Source: Yponomeuta sedellus
Taxonomy: Eukaryota > Arthropoda > Insecta > Lepidoptera > Yponomeutidae
Direction of reading: 5' to 3'
Length of the DNA: 64,000 nt
Assembly: GCA_934045075.1 (NCBI GenBank)
Contig: OW203730.1
Span: 9,786,692 to 9,850,691 of the forward strand
The notes beneath the pieces were generated by a model that was given only the letters and a program-made list of their open reading frames with translations, was not told where the DNA came from and did no database searches. Position numbers and translations under genes: made by a program. The stretch's first letter is position 1; the number at the start of each line of letters is the position of its first letter. Shown one piece after another: positions 11,736-23,500 of this stretch.

Positions 11736-12410
11736 AGCGTAGTACTCAAGCAGCTGATTTCGGTGTGGGCAATATCCCACTGTATAATTTATTTTATTGC
11801 CAATATTAAGAAGAGACAATGCGTAGTGTTGCCAAAGCCTACGCCAGACCCGTCTCACTCAACCGATACAAGAGCAATAAATAAAATCCCGTGTGGATCC
11901 AATTTACGGAGCTAGGAAACCTTATTTACTAAGCTTAAGCTTTCTTTAATTTATGTTTAATTTTGCTGTATGGGATTCCGCAAGGATATTGGGTAAAATA
12001 TTTTTAAAATTCCTAAGCATTTTCTTCAAAACAAAAATGGTTCTGTTTAGATTTTCCTCTCACAATAAAATAAAATTTCATCATCGTAACATCATGAACG
12101 TACATACTTGTACATACATCCGAAAAGGCAGATTTTTTATTCAATTTGGCTCATAAGAAACTGCCACAAATTAAACAATAGGTGCTAATTTCAAGATCTG
12201 GATCAGATTAGTGACATATGCTCTGAGTTGCAGAATTGCAGCTGCTCTTATAGGTAGGCTCTTCACCGTCATTGAGATCAACTCGCAGACTTTGGCCATT
12301 TGGCTTTTAAGCAGCCGCTCTTTCCTTCGCCAAAAGAAGTAAAGTGTGTACTTGACATAATTATCCAAAAAATATTTGCTGGCTCGATTCAGGATATCTG
12401 CCATCCGCAG

Positions 12411-12591
12411 GCTGCACGTGCATCCGCTTCACGTCTACCTACGGCAAGGAGCGCGGCACGTTCAGCAGCCCCGACTACCCGCGCGCGTACCCGCCGCGGA
12501 TCGACTGCCTCCTCTACACCTTCCACGCACAGCCGCACCAGATCGTCGAGCTTCTCTTCACGGATTTCGACATTTACCGAGGGCATCTTGA
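12411..12591 (+). CDS. First half of a CUB domain (coding exon, Sol1-like protein)
   Basis: The 181-nt exon lies between CCATCCGCAG and GTAAGTAAGC. After the split serine codon it begins CTCIRFTSTYGKERGTFSSP and ends near FTDFDIYRGHL. It has the CUB N-terminal signature: a cysteine, then G-x-F-x-S-P-x-Y-P-x-x-Y-P, then a cysteine 6-7 residues later (IDCLLY), then beta strands ending in a hydrophobic-acidic segment. CUB domains are extracellular protein- or ligand-binding modules. The exon is markedly GC-richer than its surroundings, as expected for conserved coding sequence in an AT-rich genome. It ends two bases into a codon. The STYGKERGTFSSP stretch resembles insect suppressor-of-lurcher-1-like proteins, known as auxiliary factors of glutamate receptors; that assignment is from memory and is tentative. 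Confidence 0.8.
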
Positions 12592-12770
12592 GTAAGTAAG
12601 CTTTATGTTTAAAAGTGTCCTGGTAGTAAATGTTTATAAATTCATCACAACGAGGATACCGTGCACTCTTCTAGAAGAAATTACTAGCTAGAAGACAAAT
12701 TGAGTACACCTTACACCTTCGGAACAGTTTAGTTTGCGTGGCTTTAGCAATCAATAGTTATTCTTTAGTC

Positions 12771-13360
12771 ATAAAAACCTATTTAGAGGCTAAAAATGCC
12801 ACCCATGCCGGGATTCGAACCCGCGACCTCTGGCTATCCGTGCCAGCGCTCTTTCCAACTGAGCTAATGGGCGACTCACCGGCATCAGTAAAATTTCGAA
12901 CCTCTTTACAATATTCTCTGTATTACGTACAGGCAGCGACATCTGGCTGAAGTAATTTGCATCACTTGCAGCCCCGAGTACCTTCTTTGCAGTTAGATTT
13001 TACATCGGAATGATATCGCTGCACCCACATGATTATATTATTTTTAATGCACTAACCCGTGCTAAGGACAATTATAAAAACCTATTTAGAGGCTAAAACC
13101 TATCTGCAAAGAAGGTACTCGGGGCTGCAAGTATTGCAAATTACTTCAGCCAGATGTCGCTGCCTGTACGTAATACAGAGAATATTGTAGAGGTTCGAAA
13201 TTTCACTGATGCCGGTGAGTCGCCCATTAGCTCAGTTGGAAAGAGCGCTGGCACGAATAGCCAGACGCCGCGGGTTCGTATCCCGGCATGGGTGAAATTT
13301 TTAGCCTCTAAATAGGTTTTTATAATTGTCCTTAGCACGGGTTAGTACATTAAAATAATA
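12771..13360. mobile_element. Family A inverted dimer with 12-bp target-site duplication
   Basis: A - oriented unit (12771-13095, tRNA-like segment near 12800-12871) abuts a + oriented unit (13096-13360, tRNA-like near 13222-13293). TATTCTTTAGTC occurs at 12759-12770 and 13361-13372, exactly flanking the pair. The tRNA-like segment here (CCCATTAGCTCAGTTGG) is very close to the D-arm of tRNA-Ile. It lies about 180 bp downstream of the CUB exon. Confidence 0.85.
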
Positions 13361-14426
13361 TATTCTTTAGTCTTCAAGATTTTAGACTTAATCAATCCGG
13401 TCTCTCTATCAGCCCACAACTACTGCAGTGTATATTAGACATTAGTCATCGTTCCGTCTTAATACTGCTGGCTATTTATGGGCATTTTACAAATTCTCAA
13501 AATAAGGAGGTGACCACAAAATCATTCATACTATTGAACCAAGCCCTCTGTGTTCTTTCTTCTTCTAAAAACAATTTTCACATTAAATCTAGAGCACTAA
13601 TATGTGGACTAGAATCCACACATTAGAGCTCGAGATTTTATGTAAAAATTGTCTTTATTTTCTGTCAAAGTAATACTTATCTAATATTACGCCCAAGTCA
13701 CAAAGCTACGCATAATCCAGACTTCTTGTGGTGGACTTACCCAGATTGTTATTGTAGGCCACCGCTTAGGTGGACCTTTCCATAAACATTACTCCTTTGT
13801 ATACCGGAACGTTCACCGCATTTACTTAAGTATCATTCGCCCGGACAAACGGCACGAACTGTGTCCAGGAAATCCATAAAAACGTATTAGACTATCCCCG
13901 AAATTCCCTAATGCCTTTCGGGCGTCACACCGAATGGGCGTCGGGACAACCCTTTACTTCGCTATTTTACCAATTTAGGTCATAGCGGATGGCAAAGTAT
14001 CTTTTGTGGGCTGCACGCAATGGTGATTATTTTCATGCTGACAACTGATCCAAGTGGAGACGGGTGGGGCATCAGGGTCTACAACCTAATACATTATATT
14101 GTATATATAGAACTATATTAGCATGACATAAGCTGTTACTTGCCTCTTTTTTCAGTGGATTAGACAATACATGCAATCTCCCAAGCACGATAAGCCTAGC
14201 TGTAAGTTTTTCTTAACAATACAATGTCAATCAATTCCTTCCTGCGATGCATGAAGAGATCCGTACCCCACATACAAGGGTTGATATCGACAATGTCATT
14301 CCAATAGTACAACCCGCACAAATCAAATAGATATCGCTCACGAAGCGCCAAGTCAAGTTGCACAGTCTTCATTGAATTAATTGGAATGAGATTGGCAATG
14401 ACACTCCATTGAACAACCATGCATTT

Positions 14427-14607
14427 TTAAAAACCTATTTAGAGGCTAAAAATTTCACCCATGCCGGGATTCGAACCCGCAACCTCTGGCTATCCGTACC
14501 AGAGGTTGCGGGTTCGAATCCCGGCATGGGTGAAATATTTAGCCTCTAAATAGGTTTTTAAATTTGTTCCTTAGCACGGGTTAGTGCATTAAAAATAAAA
14601 ATAGTGT
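14427..14607. mobile_element. Family A fold-back copy with 12-bp target-site duplication
   Basis: The left arm is antisense and the right arm sense. The junction lies in the anticodon region (CTATCCGTACC|AGAGGTTGC). AACCATGCATTT at 14415-14426 and 14608-14619 flanks it. Confidence 0.85.
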
Positions 14608-14766
14608 AACCATGCATTTACAGCACGTCCTAATTAAGAGGCATAACCTTTCCTCCCGGCGTTATTGCGTTACGAATTCTGTCTCAGTCATAAATCACAA
14701 CTAAGTAAACGTTTCGCTGACAAAAAACTTAACTTAAAAAAAATAAAAATTAAAGCATTATACTTA

Positions 14767-15188
14767 CACTATTTTTATTTTTAATGCACTAACCCGTGCT
14801 AAGGAACAAATTTAAAAACCTATTTAGAGCCTGAAAATTTCACCCATGCCGGGATTCGAACCCGCAACCTCTGGCTATCCGTACCAGCGCTCTACCAATT
14901 GAGCCAATGGGCGACTCACGGCATCAGTGAAATTTCGAACCTCTTTACAATATTCTCTGTATTACGTACAGGCAGCGACATCTGACTTAAGCAAATTGCA
15001 TTACTTACAGCCCCGACTACCTACTTTGCAGTTAGGTTTTAACATCGGAACGATATCACTGTACCCACATGATTACACTATTTTTATTTTACCATTGGCT
15101 CAATTGGTAGAGCGCTGGTACGGATAGCCAGAGGTTGCGGGTTCGAATCCCGGCATGGGTGAAATTTTTAGCCTCTAAATAGGTTTTT
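14767..15188. mobile_element. Family A copy: full - unit plus inverted tRNA stub
   Basis: A full - unit (14767-15090) with a tRNA-like segment at about 14843-14914 is followed by a + stub from CCATTGGCTCAATTGG to AATAGGTTTTT. AAGCATTATACTTA at 14753-14766 and 15189-15202 is the 14-bp target-site duplication. Confidence 0.85.
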
Positions 15189-16429
15189 AAGCATTATACT
15201 TATTCAAACTTTATTAGAGAGCATCGGAAACTGATAAAATATTTGGGCTAAATTGTTAACGCGGTATGTGCATATAAGGTGTAAAAACACCTAAATGGCA
15301 AAATTCATGCAATTATTTATATTCATGCAATTGGCATTGTACTGTAGTACATTAAGGGAATACCCTTAGTTAACTGGCCCAAACTATATAAAAAGTATCT
15401 CCTATTTTTTATTTATTATAGGTAAATCTTATATTTTAGCAAATAGTGAATTCAGCGAAGGATGATAGCTTTTTTTAGAACCTTTCAACCCTGAACCTAG
15501 AATTTTAAAGCACGTTCACTAAAAAGAGCCGCTTTTTTGGCGGAAATCGATTAATGTTCTAGATTATTTATTAAAGGGTCTAGACGGTAGGATCTAAAAA
15601 TGGCTATCACATCGTAAAACATTGTTTAAAAAACGGTTGGACGCATATACATGTACATGTGGATATACACAAATATGCACGGATATACATTTTAGTAATT
15701 ACGTATTTAAAAAAAAAGAAATGTTGTAACTGAATCAGAAACTAGGTACAGAACAAAAAAAATATATCGTAAATGCCCATAATTTAAATTATGCATCAAA
15801 ACATCAGATAAATTTATGAAAAATAAACATATTACAATCGCAAAAAAATTCAAACTGCGAACGCAACATGATGCTCAGTGTAATTTGCAGAAATTGAATG
15901 AAGCCCTAGTCACTACACTAGGATTCCCTGTATTGTGTAGTCCGCTCATTGTAAGAGCAGCCTTAACAGAATCTACCGTTTGGGTAGGCGATAAGTTGAC
16001 GATGTTTAGAAAGTGAGATCGCCAAGGGGCCGATCAGATTAGCATGATGGGAATATGGAAGATTCTTAACGAAAGAAAACTGTCCCCTCAATATCGATTC
16101 CACTAAGCAAAAGTCTAAAACTATAAAAACATTTTTATACCAATGACTTTGTTTTCTAAGTTCATAAAGTTTTTGAACTTATAGTAGCAATACTACTTTC
16201 TAAATGTGAAGGAAAATATCGTGGGGAAACCTAAGTGCGTGAGATGTCCAAAGACGTCAGCGCTTAAAATTGCCAATTCACGTTGGGAACGCTTTGTTAT
16301 TATGCCCACACTCTCTCTCTGAGCAAAGACCTGTGCTTAAATTTTTTTTTCACTTTATGTTGAAACTTGAGGCGGTCGTTTTGTACAGTCTCTACTGTAC
16401 AAAATGTGATTAATCACATCGCATCATAC

Positions 16430-16640
16430 TGTATAAAATTTTAAAGGCGAAAGTTTGTGAGTGTGTGTGTTTGTTACTTCTTCACGTCTAAGCAGCTGGA
16501 GCCATTTCAATAAAATTTTGTATGGAGTTAGCTGACACCCTGGATTAACACACAAGTTACGTTTTACTGCGGCAAAACATCTTATTCTCATTGGAAAATC
16601 GATAAACCGCGGGTAACACCGCGGGGCACAGCTAGTTTGT
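16430..16640 (+). mobile_element. Short interspersed repeat ending GGGGCACAGCTAGT
   Basis: AGTTTGTGAGTGTGTGTGTT, CGTCTAAGCAGCTGGAGCCA, TTTTGTATGGAGTTAGCTGA and CCGCGGGTAACACCGCGGGG. I recall this ending as a common insect repeat but cannot name its class. Confidence 0.5.
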
Positions 16641-16654
16641 TTATATTTACGAGT

Positions 16655-16880
16655 AGAACCGCGAACTATTGTCGATTCTAATGTATATAAAATATAAACA
16701 TTAGAATCGACAGAAAAAGATCACTTTAGTTATCATATCTAAAGGAAATTCGATTGTGATTGAGGTGAATGAAAAACCTGAAAGGCTATGCGAAATCTCA
16801 GATAGCCTTCCAGATTTTTCGTTGCCCGCACTGAGATATGAAAGATCTGCAGTCCGCTTAAAATGTCTTTTCGATATCGC
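16655..16880. repeat. Cluster of inverted repeats
   Basis: GTCGATTCTAATGT/ACATTAGAATCGAC at 16672-16711 and GAAAAACCTGAAAGGCTAT/ATAGCCTTCCAGATTTTTC at 16770-16821. Similar frames read on both strands because of the symmetry. Confidence 0.6.
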
Positions 16881-17194
16881 CATCACTTTTCACCGCCCAA
16901 TATTACAGCTCGTAAAGCTCCTATTTCAAGACGTTCGCTGCTAGTTTATGGCTTTAAAATAAGTACCGCGTTATATGCCACATGATCCTTTATAAGTTTT
17001 CCGCCGTGATGCTTTTAGTATGATTGATTTTTGTATTCTAATAAAATAAAATATTTACGAGCGAAGTTTAGTTAAGTGTCTATGAAAGACTCCGTGCGAT
17101 GCTAACAGTGGCTGTTGTTAGAAGCAGCGTCTTTGATAAAACAGAAAAAATGCAGGCACAAAGGCAGGGTGCGAAATTTTGGACTGTAAGATAA

Positions 17195-17330
17195 GATAAT
17201 AATATTCTTTATTGTACACCAGGAAAAAACAAACAAAAAAATTATTACAAAGATACAGAACAATTGGCGGCCTTATTGCTTAGAGCAATTTCTTCCAGAC
17301 AACCCACGATGGAGAGTTGCTGAAGGAAAA
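17195..17330 (-). mobile_element. LINE 3' tail (family G)
   Basis: TATTCTTTATTGTACACCAG, then TTGGCGGCCTTATTGCTTAG and GCAATTTCTTCCAGACAACC. A 3' UTR end widespread in Lepidoptera, judged from memory. Confidence 0.6.
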
Positions 17331-17903
17331 GTGAGACGGGTAGTTGGTGCAACAATGAATGTTGATATACATACTTATACTTAAAAATAATATAGGTACT
17401 TACATAAACCATAACATATAAACATAAAGCAATTTATAATAAAAAACACATACAAACTTACATTATTAACAATAACGTTCCACAAGAGGACAAAAAGAAA
17501 GACATACCTACATTAAGAAAAACAATAACAAAATCAAATAAAAAAAAAATTAGAGTACTGTACAGTACTACAATTATGTGTATTTCCTTCTTTTCGAGTG
17601 AATTCATTCACTCATACATAATGTATTTCAAGCGAGACACATACAGTTTTTTCATTTGAACATTATTTTCCTTCAGACGCAGGAGCGGCCGCAATTTTAA
17701 CGTCATATTTTTCTTTCATTTGTGAATCTATAGCAGCTTATGCTGGAGGAATACTCATATGAAATCTTGAGGACTCTCTAATTAAGGTATCTGAAATTTC
17801 CAATCTACGGTGTACAGCCTGGTATGAAACACATATTATTTATGAAAGGAGCTGTGGCCTGAGGTTCTAGTCAAGACATTCTAGTTGCACATTTTAATGA
17901 TAT

Positions 17904-18044
17904 TTAATCCCGGTTCCTGGTACACTAACAAGCCGTTAATCTATTTAACAGCTGTCAGATAGCCAAAGTGCATACAAAAAAAACAATTGACAGCTGTTAA
18001 CAGTACATTAACAGATTGTTAGTGTACTAGAAACTGGGGGTTAA
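17904..18044. mobile_element. TTAA-flanked MITE
   Basis: TTAA at 17904-17907 and 18041-18044 flanks arms TCCCGGTTCCTGGTACACTA and the complement of GTACTAGAAACTGGGGG. The TTAA target suggests a piggyBac-type origin. Confidence 0.65.
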
Positions 18045-18045
18045 T

Positions 18046-18130
18046 GTAACATGGTAGCACAACGTGGCGCTCTTTAGGGGAGGGCTATGTCCAGCAGTGG
18101 ACTAGTATAGCCTGTCGACGACGACGACGA
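18046..18130 (+). mobile_element. Family E 3' fragment
   Basis: GGCGCTCTTTAGGGGAGGGC, TATGTCCAGCAGTGGACTAG, tail CGACGACGACGACGA. Confidence 0.7.
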
Positions 18131-18290
18131 ATGTTACATAAACTCATGCCTGTACCCCAGAGGGGTGGGCAGAGCCCAGGCACTGCCACTTGCCACGATC
18201 CTGACAGATCACCTTCTTTTCAACATCTCATGAACGCATTGTCGTTGCATGCACGCACGCCCGTTTCGGTTACGTGTTATCGTGCCCTAG
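18128..18290 (+). mobile_element. Unclassified SINE-like repeat
   Basis: TGCCTGTACCCCAGAGGGGT, GCCACTTGCCACGATCCTGA, TTGTCGTTGCATGCACGCAC. A second copy lies at 63062-63235 and partial ones at about 10845-10905 and 41605-41680. Confidence 0.65.
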
Positions 18291-18319
18291 CTAATATATC
18301 TCTTATTTGGACGAATTAT

Positions 18320-18547
18320 TTAAAAACTTATTTAGGGGCTAAAAATTTCACCCATGCCGGGATTCGAACCCGCAACCTCTGGCTATTCGTGCCAGCGCTC
18401 TACCAATTGAGCTCAATTGGTAGAGCGCTGGCACGGATAGCCAGAGGTTGCGGGTTCGAATCCCGGCATGGGTGAAATTTTTAGCCTCTAAATAGGTTTT
18501 TAAATTTGTCCTTAGCACGGGTTAGTGCATTAAAAATAAAAATAGTG
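18320..18547. mobile_element. Family A near-perfect palindrome with 12-bp target-site duplication
   Basis: Two arms of about 90 bp meet at CAATTGAGCTCAATTG, so the transcript would be one long hairpin containing the tRNA-like sequence and its complement. The right end carries the family tail. TGGACGAATTAT lies at 18308-18319 and 18548-18559. Confidence 0.9.
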
Positions 18548-18725
18548 TGGACGAATTATGTCTACCTGAGTCATCCCTTACCGGCCTTTCTACCTTAATT
18601 TGCTCAATATATTTCATTTACTTGTAAAGATTTAAAGAACTATATTTAAAATATATATAGTATAATACATATTTATATTTCTCAAACATATCTATATAAC
18701 ATTTCTCTGACATATTTATATACTA

Positions 18726-19032
18726 TTATACTGTTTTTTTTAATGCACTAACCCGTGCTAAGGACAACTTGAAAAACCTATTTAGAGGCTAAAAATTCCA
18801 CCCATGCCGGGATCCGAACTCGCGACCTCTGGCTATCCGTGCCAGCGCTCTTTCCAACTGAGTTAATCGGTGACTCACCGGCATCAGTGAAATTTCGAAC
18901 CTCTACAATATTATTTATGCCTGTACGTAATACAGAGAATATTGTAAAGAGGTTAAAAATTTCACGGATAGCCAGAGGTCGCGGGTTCGAATCCCGGCAT
19001 GGGTGGAATTTTTAGCCTCTAAATAGGTTTTT
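18726..19032. mobile_element. Family A fold-back copy with 15-bp imperfect target-site duplication
   Basis: The - part, with tail, tRNA-like segment and part of the body, ends near 18915. A + part follows that lacks the 5' half of the tRNA. CATATTTAT(A/G)TACTA flanks at 18711-18725 and 19033-19047, with one mismatch. Confidence 0.8.
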
Positions 19033-19047
19033 CATATTTATGTACTA

Positions 19048-19921
19048 ACAGCGACAGATTCACGGTCCTATCACGCGAAATGATCATTCTATTGATACCT
19101 AGGAGGTTTAATACGTGAACGTGGATGCGCGGAAACTTGAAACGGCTATAAAGTCAATGGAGTCTGTTAAGTGTATTTAACTATAATTATAAATATATTA
19201 CGTATTCTATTCTATACAACTATTACTCTTTATTACATATAAGTATTCTATTAAGTATGGTATTTCCCATGATTGCATCACACCGCAGTCTGTAACGCTC
19301 GCGGAACACTTCCTGGCACTGATTGAAAATCAGCGCTGAAGGCTTGCCCATCAGCATAGGCTGAGTCAGTTGCCGTTTATAGCGGCAGTGACACGCCATG
19401 ACCTTTAGTGTTCTTTTTTTTTTTTTAATGTTATTTAGTAATGTGTTTTAAGTTTGCTTTGTTATTGTGGCGTGTCTCTGTAATAAATGTTTTTTCTTCT
19501 TCTTTCTTCTTAAGGCCGCAGGTCTTCTTGATAATAATAAAAGGCAAGATTTTCCTACTTTGGCTTTAATTAGCAAATAAAATATAAGAAATCTAATTCA
19601 ATTGCGAGTCTTTACAAACATCAGTTCTTTTCTCAAAAGTCTGTCTCGTTGACAATTTATTTTTAATTTAGCACTTCCAGCAACCTAAGTAGTTCCCGTT
19701 CATGCAGGCGTTAACAGAGTCAATCAAAGCGATTTGAAATCGGCAATCTACTCAAGGTACCGGTGGTAAAAGCGCAAACCTCCGGAAAGAAGAACTGTGG
19801 TCTGGTGGAACCATAATTTGAGTGCATTAACCATAAGGTGCTTACGAGACCGTCTTAAAGATCTAGGACCGCTTATGCAGTTCCCTAACATAAATCTAGT
19901 TTAGATTAGTACAATTTAGAT
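19048..19921. other. Intronic sequence, nothing recognised
   Basis: No frame, tRNA-like motif or inverted repeat stands out. A TTCTTCTTCTTTCTTCTT run lies near 19496. Confidence 0.5.
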
Positions 19922-20040
19922 AGTGGGGATTATGGGCAATAAATTCTTCCCAATGATGGCACAGCCCAACACGATAATAAAAACGAGAGGGTTATGTCCA
20001 GCAGTGGACTAATATATAGCCTGAAGAAGAAGAAGAAGAT
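19922..20040 (+). mobile_element. Family E 3' fragment
   Basis: GGGGATTATGGGCAATAAAT, ATGTCCAGCAGTGGACTAAT, tail GAAGAAGAAGAAG. Confidence 0.7.
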
Positions 20041-21054
20041 AGAATTTAGTACTGAGAATCAGGTTTAAATTATTTTGAATCAGGATTTAAGTGCTTGTGC
20101 AAGTGGCTCCTAGATCATTAACTGGTCGGACTAAAATCAAGTAAGTGAATCCGGAACTAAATTAATAAACAAAAATCTATCCATCGTTTTTATTATCTAT
20201 CAAACATATTATTTAAATCACCAAAAGTGTTTGATTACGCGAGCGAAACACCATACCTGACGTAAAAGCAGCCTTAACTTAATGCCTTCAGTATTAATTT
20301 GGAAGTGCTGATATTTTTTCGCGAATTCGTAGTTCGAAGATTTTGTTACATTTTGTATACAGTGTTAATTGTATAATTCTTATTTATTTCGCTCGATACG
20401 ATTTTTAAAGACTTGGAGGAGTTAAGGAGTTACCGAAGGCTCCTTACATTGAATACTTTATTTTTCTCCTGGTCCGAGACTGGCAAATAATTTCGTGAAT
20501 ACCTAAGCAATTTTCGTTCCATTAATCGATTACTTGTCACACAAAAGCTGATGAACAATTCAATCGGCTTTTTGTTAAACAAAATGAAAAGGTGTTTTCA
20601 GAAATTGAACTGGATTGAAATTGGCGTGAATAAACCTTTCAAAAACAAATCATGAAAACATTCCGCGGAGATTTTCCTGAAACGGGGTTTCAATTAATCA
20701 CTTTCGTTATTTTCGCTTTCGCAATTAATTTTTTTTTGCTTTGCAACATAATGAAGTCGGGTATAGAATTTTCTTCAAATTATTTCCCAACAGATATTTC
20801 CATCACCTTGTTCATGTGATGACGCGATAAATTATGGGTTCGATTCCGGTAGCACCAGCAAAAATGTGTTTTTTGTAAATTGTTAATTGTGTTTTTTATA
20901 TGTCATTTGCTTTTGTTAATGTATAGTCTGCTTAATGCTGGTCTTACTGTGTGTGTGAAAATGCAAATAAATGGTTCTATCTATCTATCAACCAAATTTG
21001 CGTTCAACCTACGTAACTAAAAATGTGAACTTGTATTAGCAATTTTAGTAAGCC

Positions 21055-21265
21055 GTGTTTGTCTCCCACTACTGGGCAAAGGCCTTCCCCATGAGCTTCC
21101 ACGCCTTCCTTTCTTGAGCAGTCATCTCCCACCCGGGCAAGAAGGTTGAGACCTCGTCCCGCCATCTCAGCTTTGGCCGACCACGTCTGCGAAATCCGTC
21201 GCGTGGAACCTATTCAGTGACAATTTTCGCCCATCTGACGACGTGACGTGGAACTGGTTCCACTT
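21055..21265 (-). mobile_element. LINE fragment (3' coding end)
   Basis: CCCACTACTGGGCAAAGGCC, CGTCCCGCCATCTCAGCTTT, GGCCGACCACGTCTGCG. The motif order resembles conserved ends of insect LINE ORFs. A looser relative follows at 21735-22015, where a small - frame is seen. Confidence 0.4.
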
Positions 21266-22109
21266 GGGTTTTGCGGTAACAGCTCTAACATTATTAATAT
21301 TATCAACTAAAGAATGTAACGCATAGGAAACGAAATGTGGATGCATGTGGTGTTAATATACATCAGCGCTTGAAATTGACAACACAAAATTTATAGACCA
21401 CCTCATTTAGGGCATATCTACAGACTGCTCATAGTAAGTACATAAATATAATACACAATAATTGAATTTAAACGACATTCGATCGATCAAAAATCTTATA
21501 ACATCCAGAGAAAGTGTATATTCTCGTAGTTCGAAGTGGGATTCAACATTTTACGAGAAATGGAGCCAGCTCGATATCTTAATCCTAATATAATCTTGCT
21601 CTCCGATTGAAGAGTCGATAAAGGGCAGTGGACTGTATTAGTTGGCAACGTAACACGCCGTAGGTTCAAGTCGATAGCCTTGCTAATTATTTAAGAACAA
21701 AAAACAGAGAGCAATATAAGTAATCATCGTCATCAGCTTACCTCTACCCACAGCTGGGTATTTCCCCCATCATGCCTTCCTTCGCGGTCTCTCGCCAATC
21801 GTATCTACAGGCCCCCTGCTGACCTGACCACGTCGTCCGATCATCAGGCGGCTGGTCTACCCGCTGACCACCCGGTTCTTGCGGTTCTTCACCGCCACTC
21901 CGTTCGTGCTCTAGTCTACCAACCATCTTCCCGCCAGATATCCCGCCCATCGCCACTTCAGACTTGAAATTCGGTCCGGAATATCGTCGACCTTCTTCCG
22001 ACATCGAATAATGGCATTTAGCAATGGCACTCTATCCACTAGTCTAAATATAAATCATGAAGTAAATCATCCTTTATTGTTAACTAACATTGTTAGCTAA
22101 CTAGCTAGA

Positions 22110-22480
22110 CTTGTTATTTCCGCTCTTAGCCTCATAGTTGGGCCATTGTACATTCGCGTGCACTAGCATGTAAACACGTTACAACCCTGTCATATTAACC
22201 TCTTCTGACCTGATCTATGAGAATATGACTACTTTCACTTTGAAAAAGTACTTACCTTCATATATGCACGTGACCGTGCGTGGCAAGCGCTGAGGAATAT
22301 TAACACTTTAGTCAGACACTAGGGTTTCCTTGCGATGTTTTCCTTCATGGTTAGCGAGTGATATTGCTACTATAACTTCACAAATATGCATAACTTATAA
22401 AACAAAGTGATTGGTACAATGCTGAACCCACGAACTCCCGATTGGGAAGCCGATCTTCTACCCCTCCGCTATTACCGCTT
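22110..22480 (-). mobile_element. Family D SINE
   Basis: CTCTTAGCCTCATAGTTGGG, GCGTGGCAAGCGCTGAGGAA, GTTAGCGAGTGATATTGCTA and a reversed tRNA-like end (CCACGAACTCCCGATTGGG). Same subfamily as 11450. Confidence 0.7.
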
Positions 22481-22982
22481 CAGCATGATCATCATTGAAT
22501 AATACAAATTCATTCACTCAATGTTGCAGTGTTAACAGTGCTGATGAGAATTACTAATATCATTACTCACTCTCCCAACACTGTTTAGTTTATCACATAT
22601 ACATAGAACAACGTCGTTAAAATTCCAACATATCCCTTGAAATTATCGTCTCACCCATTTGGAAACCAATTAAACGGGGGGAATTAATGTTGAACATTGT
22701 TTGCGTATTTGCGAACTATGTTATGTTAACCCTCGTTCGTCTGTGTGAGCTCGATAATGTTACCCAGTGATGTACGACATACGTATATATAGTACATACT
22801 ATATATAGAAATTCAATTATATTAGCTAGAGATATTCATGTGCTGATTTGCTTATATTTATCATGTTAATTTTCTAGCATTTAATCTTTATTCGTATTAC
22901 GGATAAATTTATTGTAAGCATTTTTTAGTGTGATTCAGTGGTGTTATTTTTTAAATATTTCGGTCGATATTGTATTGGGATA

Positions 22983-23205
22983 TTGGGTTGGTGCTGGCTG
23001 TCATATAATGGCAGTCGTTAAGCCATGTCAGAGGCCTTATGGGCGGCTTGATAACTTCTGACAGTAAGGCCCGCCACTGTCTTACAATTCTCCACCAACC
23101 CGGACTTGGCCCCCGTGGTGGAGTATGGCCTACCTTTCCTGCGATGCAGGAAGAGACCCGTGCCCCAGCAGTGGGGACATACAAGGGATGATAACGATTG
23201 TATTG
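22983..23205 (+). mobile_element. Family C body copy
   Basis: TTGGTGCTGGCTGTCATATA, GGCCTTATGGGCGGCTTGAT, CCCCGTGGTGGAGTATGGCC and CCCCAGCAGTGGGGACATAC. Confidence 0.8.
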
Positions 23206-23329
23206 GGCTAGATTGTTTTTCTTAAATAAGTGAGTTTCTTTTTATGAAGATTAGAGTTCAAACCAAAAAGTATTGTGAAACATTTTCAATGATAGCATAA
23301 AAATATGGAAAGATAATAATAATTACTTC

Positions 23330-23500
23330 CACAAAACACAATCACTTGACCTGGGTGTGTTTTCATGACGTCGCAAACATGAAAACACATCCAGACTGAG
23401 GCCACCCGTACACATGTACGGCGGCCCCCAGTGGTAATCGAACCCATAGCCTCTGCCTTGGTAACTAAGCGCATTAACGGCTAGACTAACGAGGCAGTCG
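23330..23500 (-). mobile_element. tRNA-headed SINE of another family
   Basis: CATGAAAACACATCCAGACT, GAGGCCACCCGTACACATGT, CGGCGGCCCCCAGTGG and, reversed, a tRNA-like head with box B (GGGTTCGATTACC) and CTCGTTAGTCTAGCCG. Related degraded copies lie at 1255-1450, 49085-49245 and 51003-51370. Confidence 0.65.

Larger units (their letters stand above)
8074..12410 (+). other. Intron between the signal-peptide and CUB exons
   Basis: The interval is bounded by GTAAGT at 8074 and CCGCAG at 12405-12410, with matching phase. It holds family E copies (8211-8485, 10585-10795), a 5S-derived SINE (9150-9576), a family A fragment (10426-10538) and a family D SINE (11450-11735). The rest is unassigned AT-rich sequence. 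Confidence 0.55.

Noticed and set aside
21744..22004. An 86-residue - strand protein rich in G, E and R
   Set aside because: It overlaps a LINE-like repeat fragment (CATCAGCTTACC...CTGGGTATT) and has no recognisable domain.
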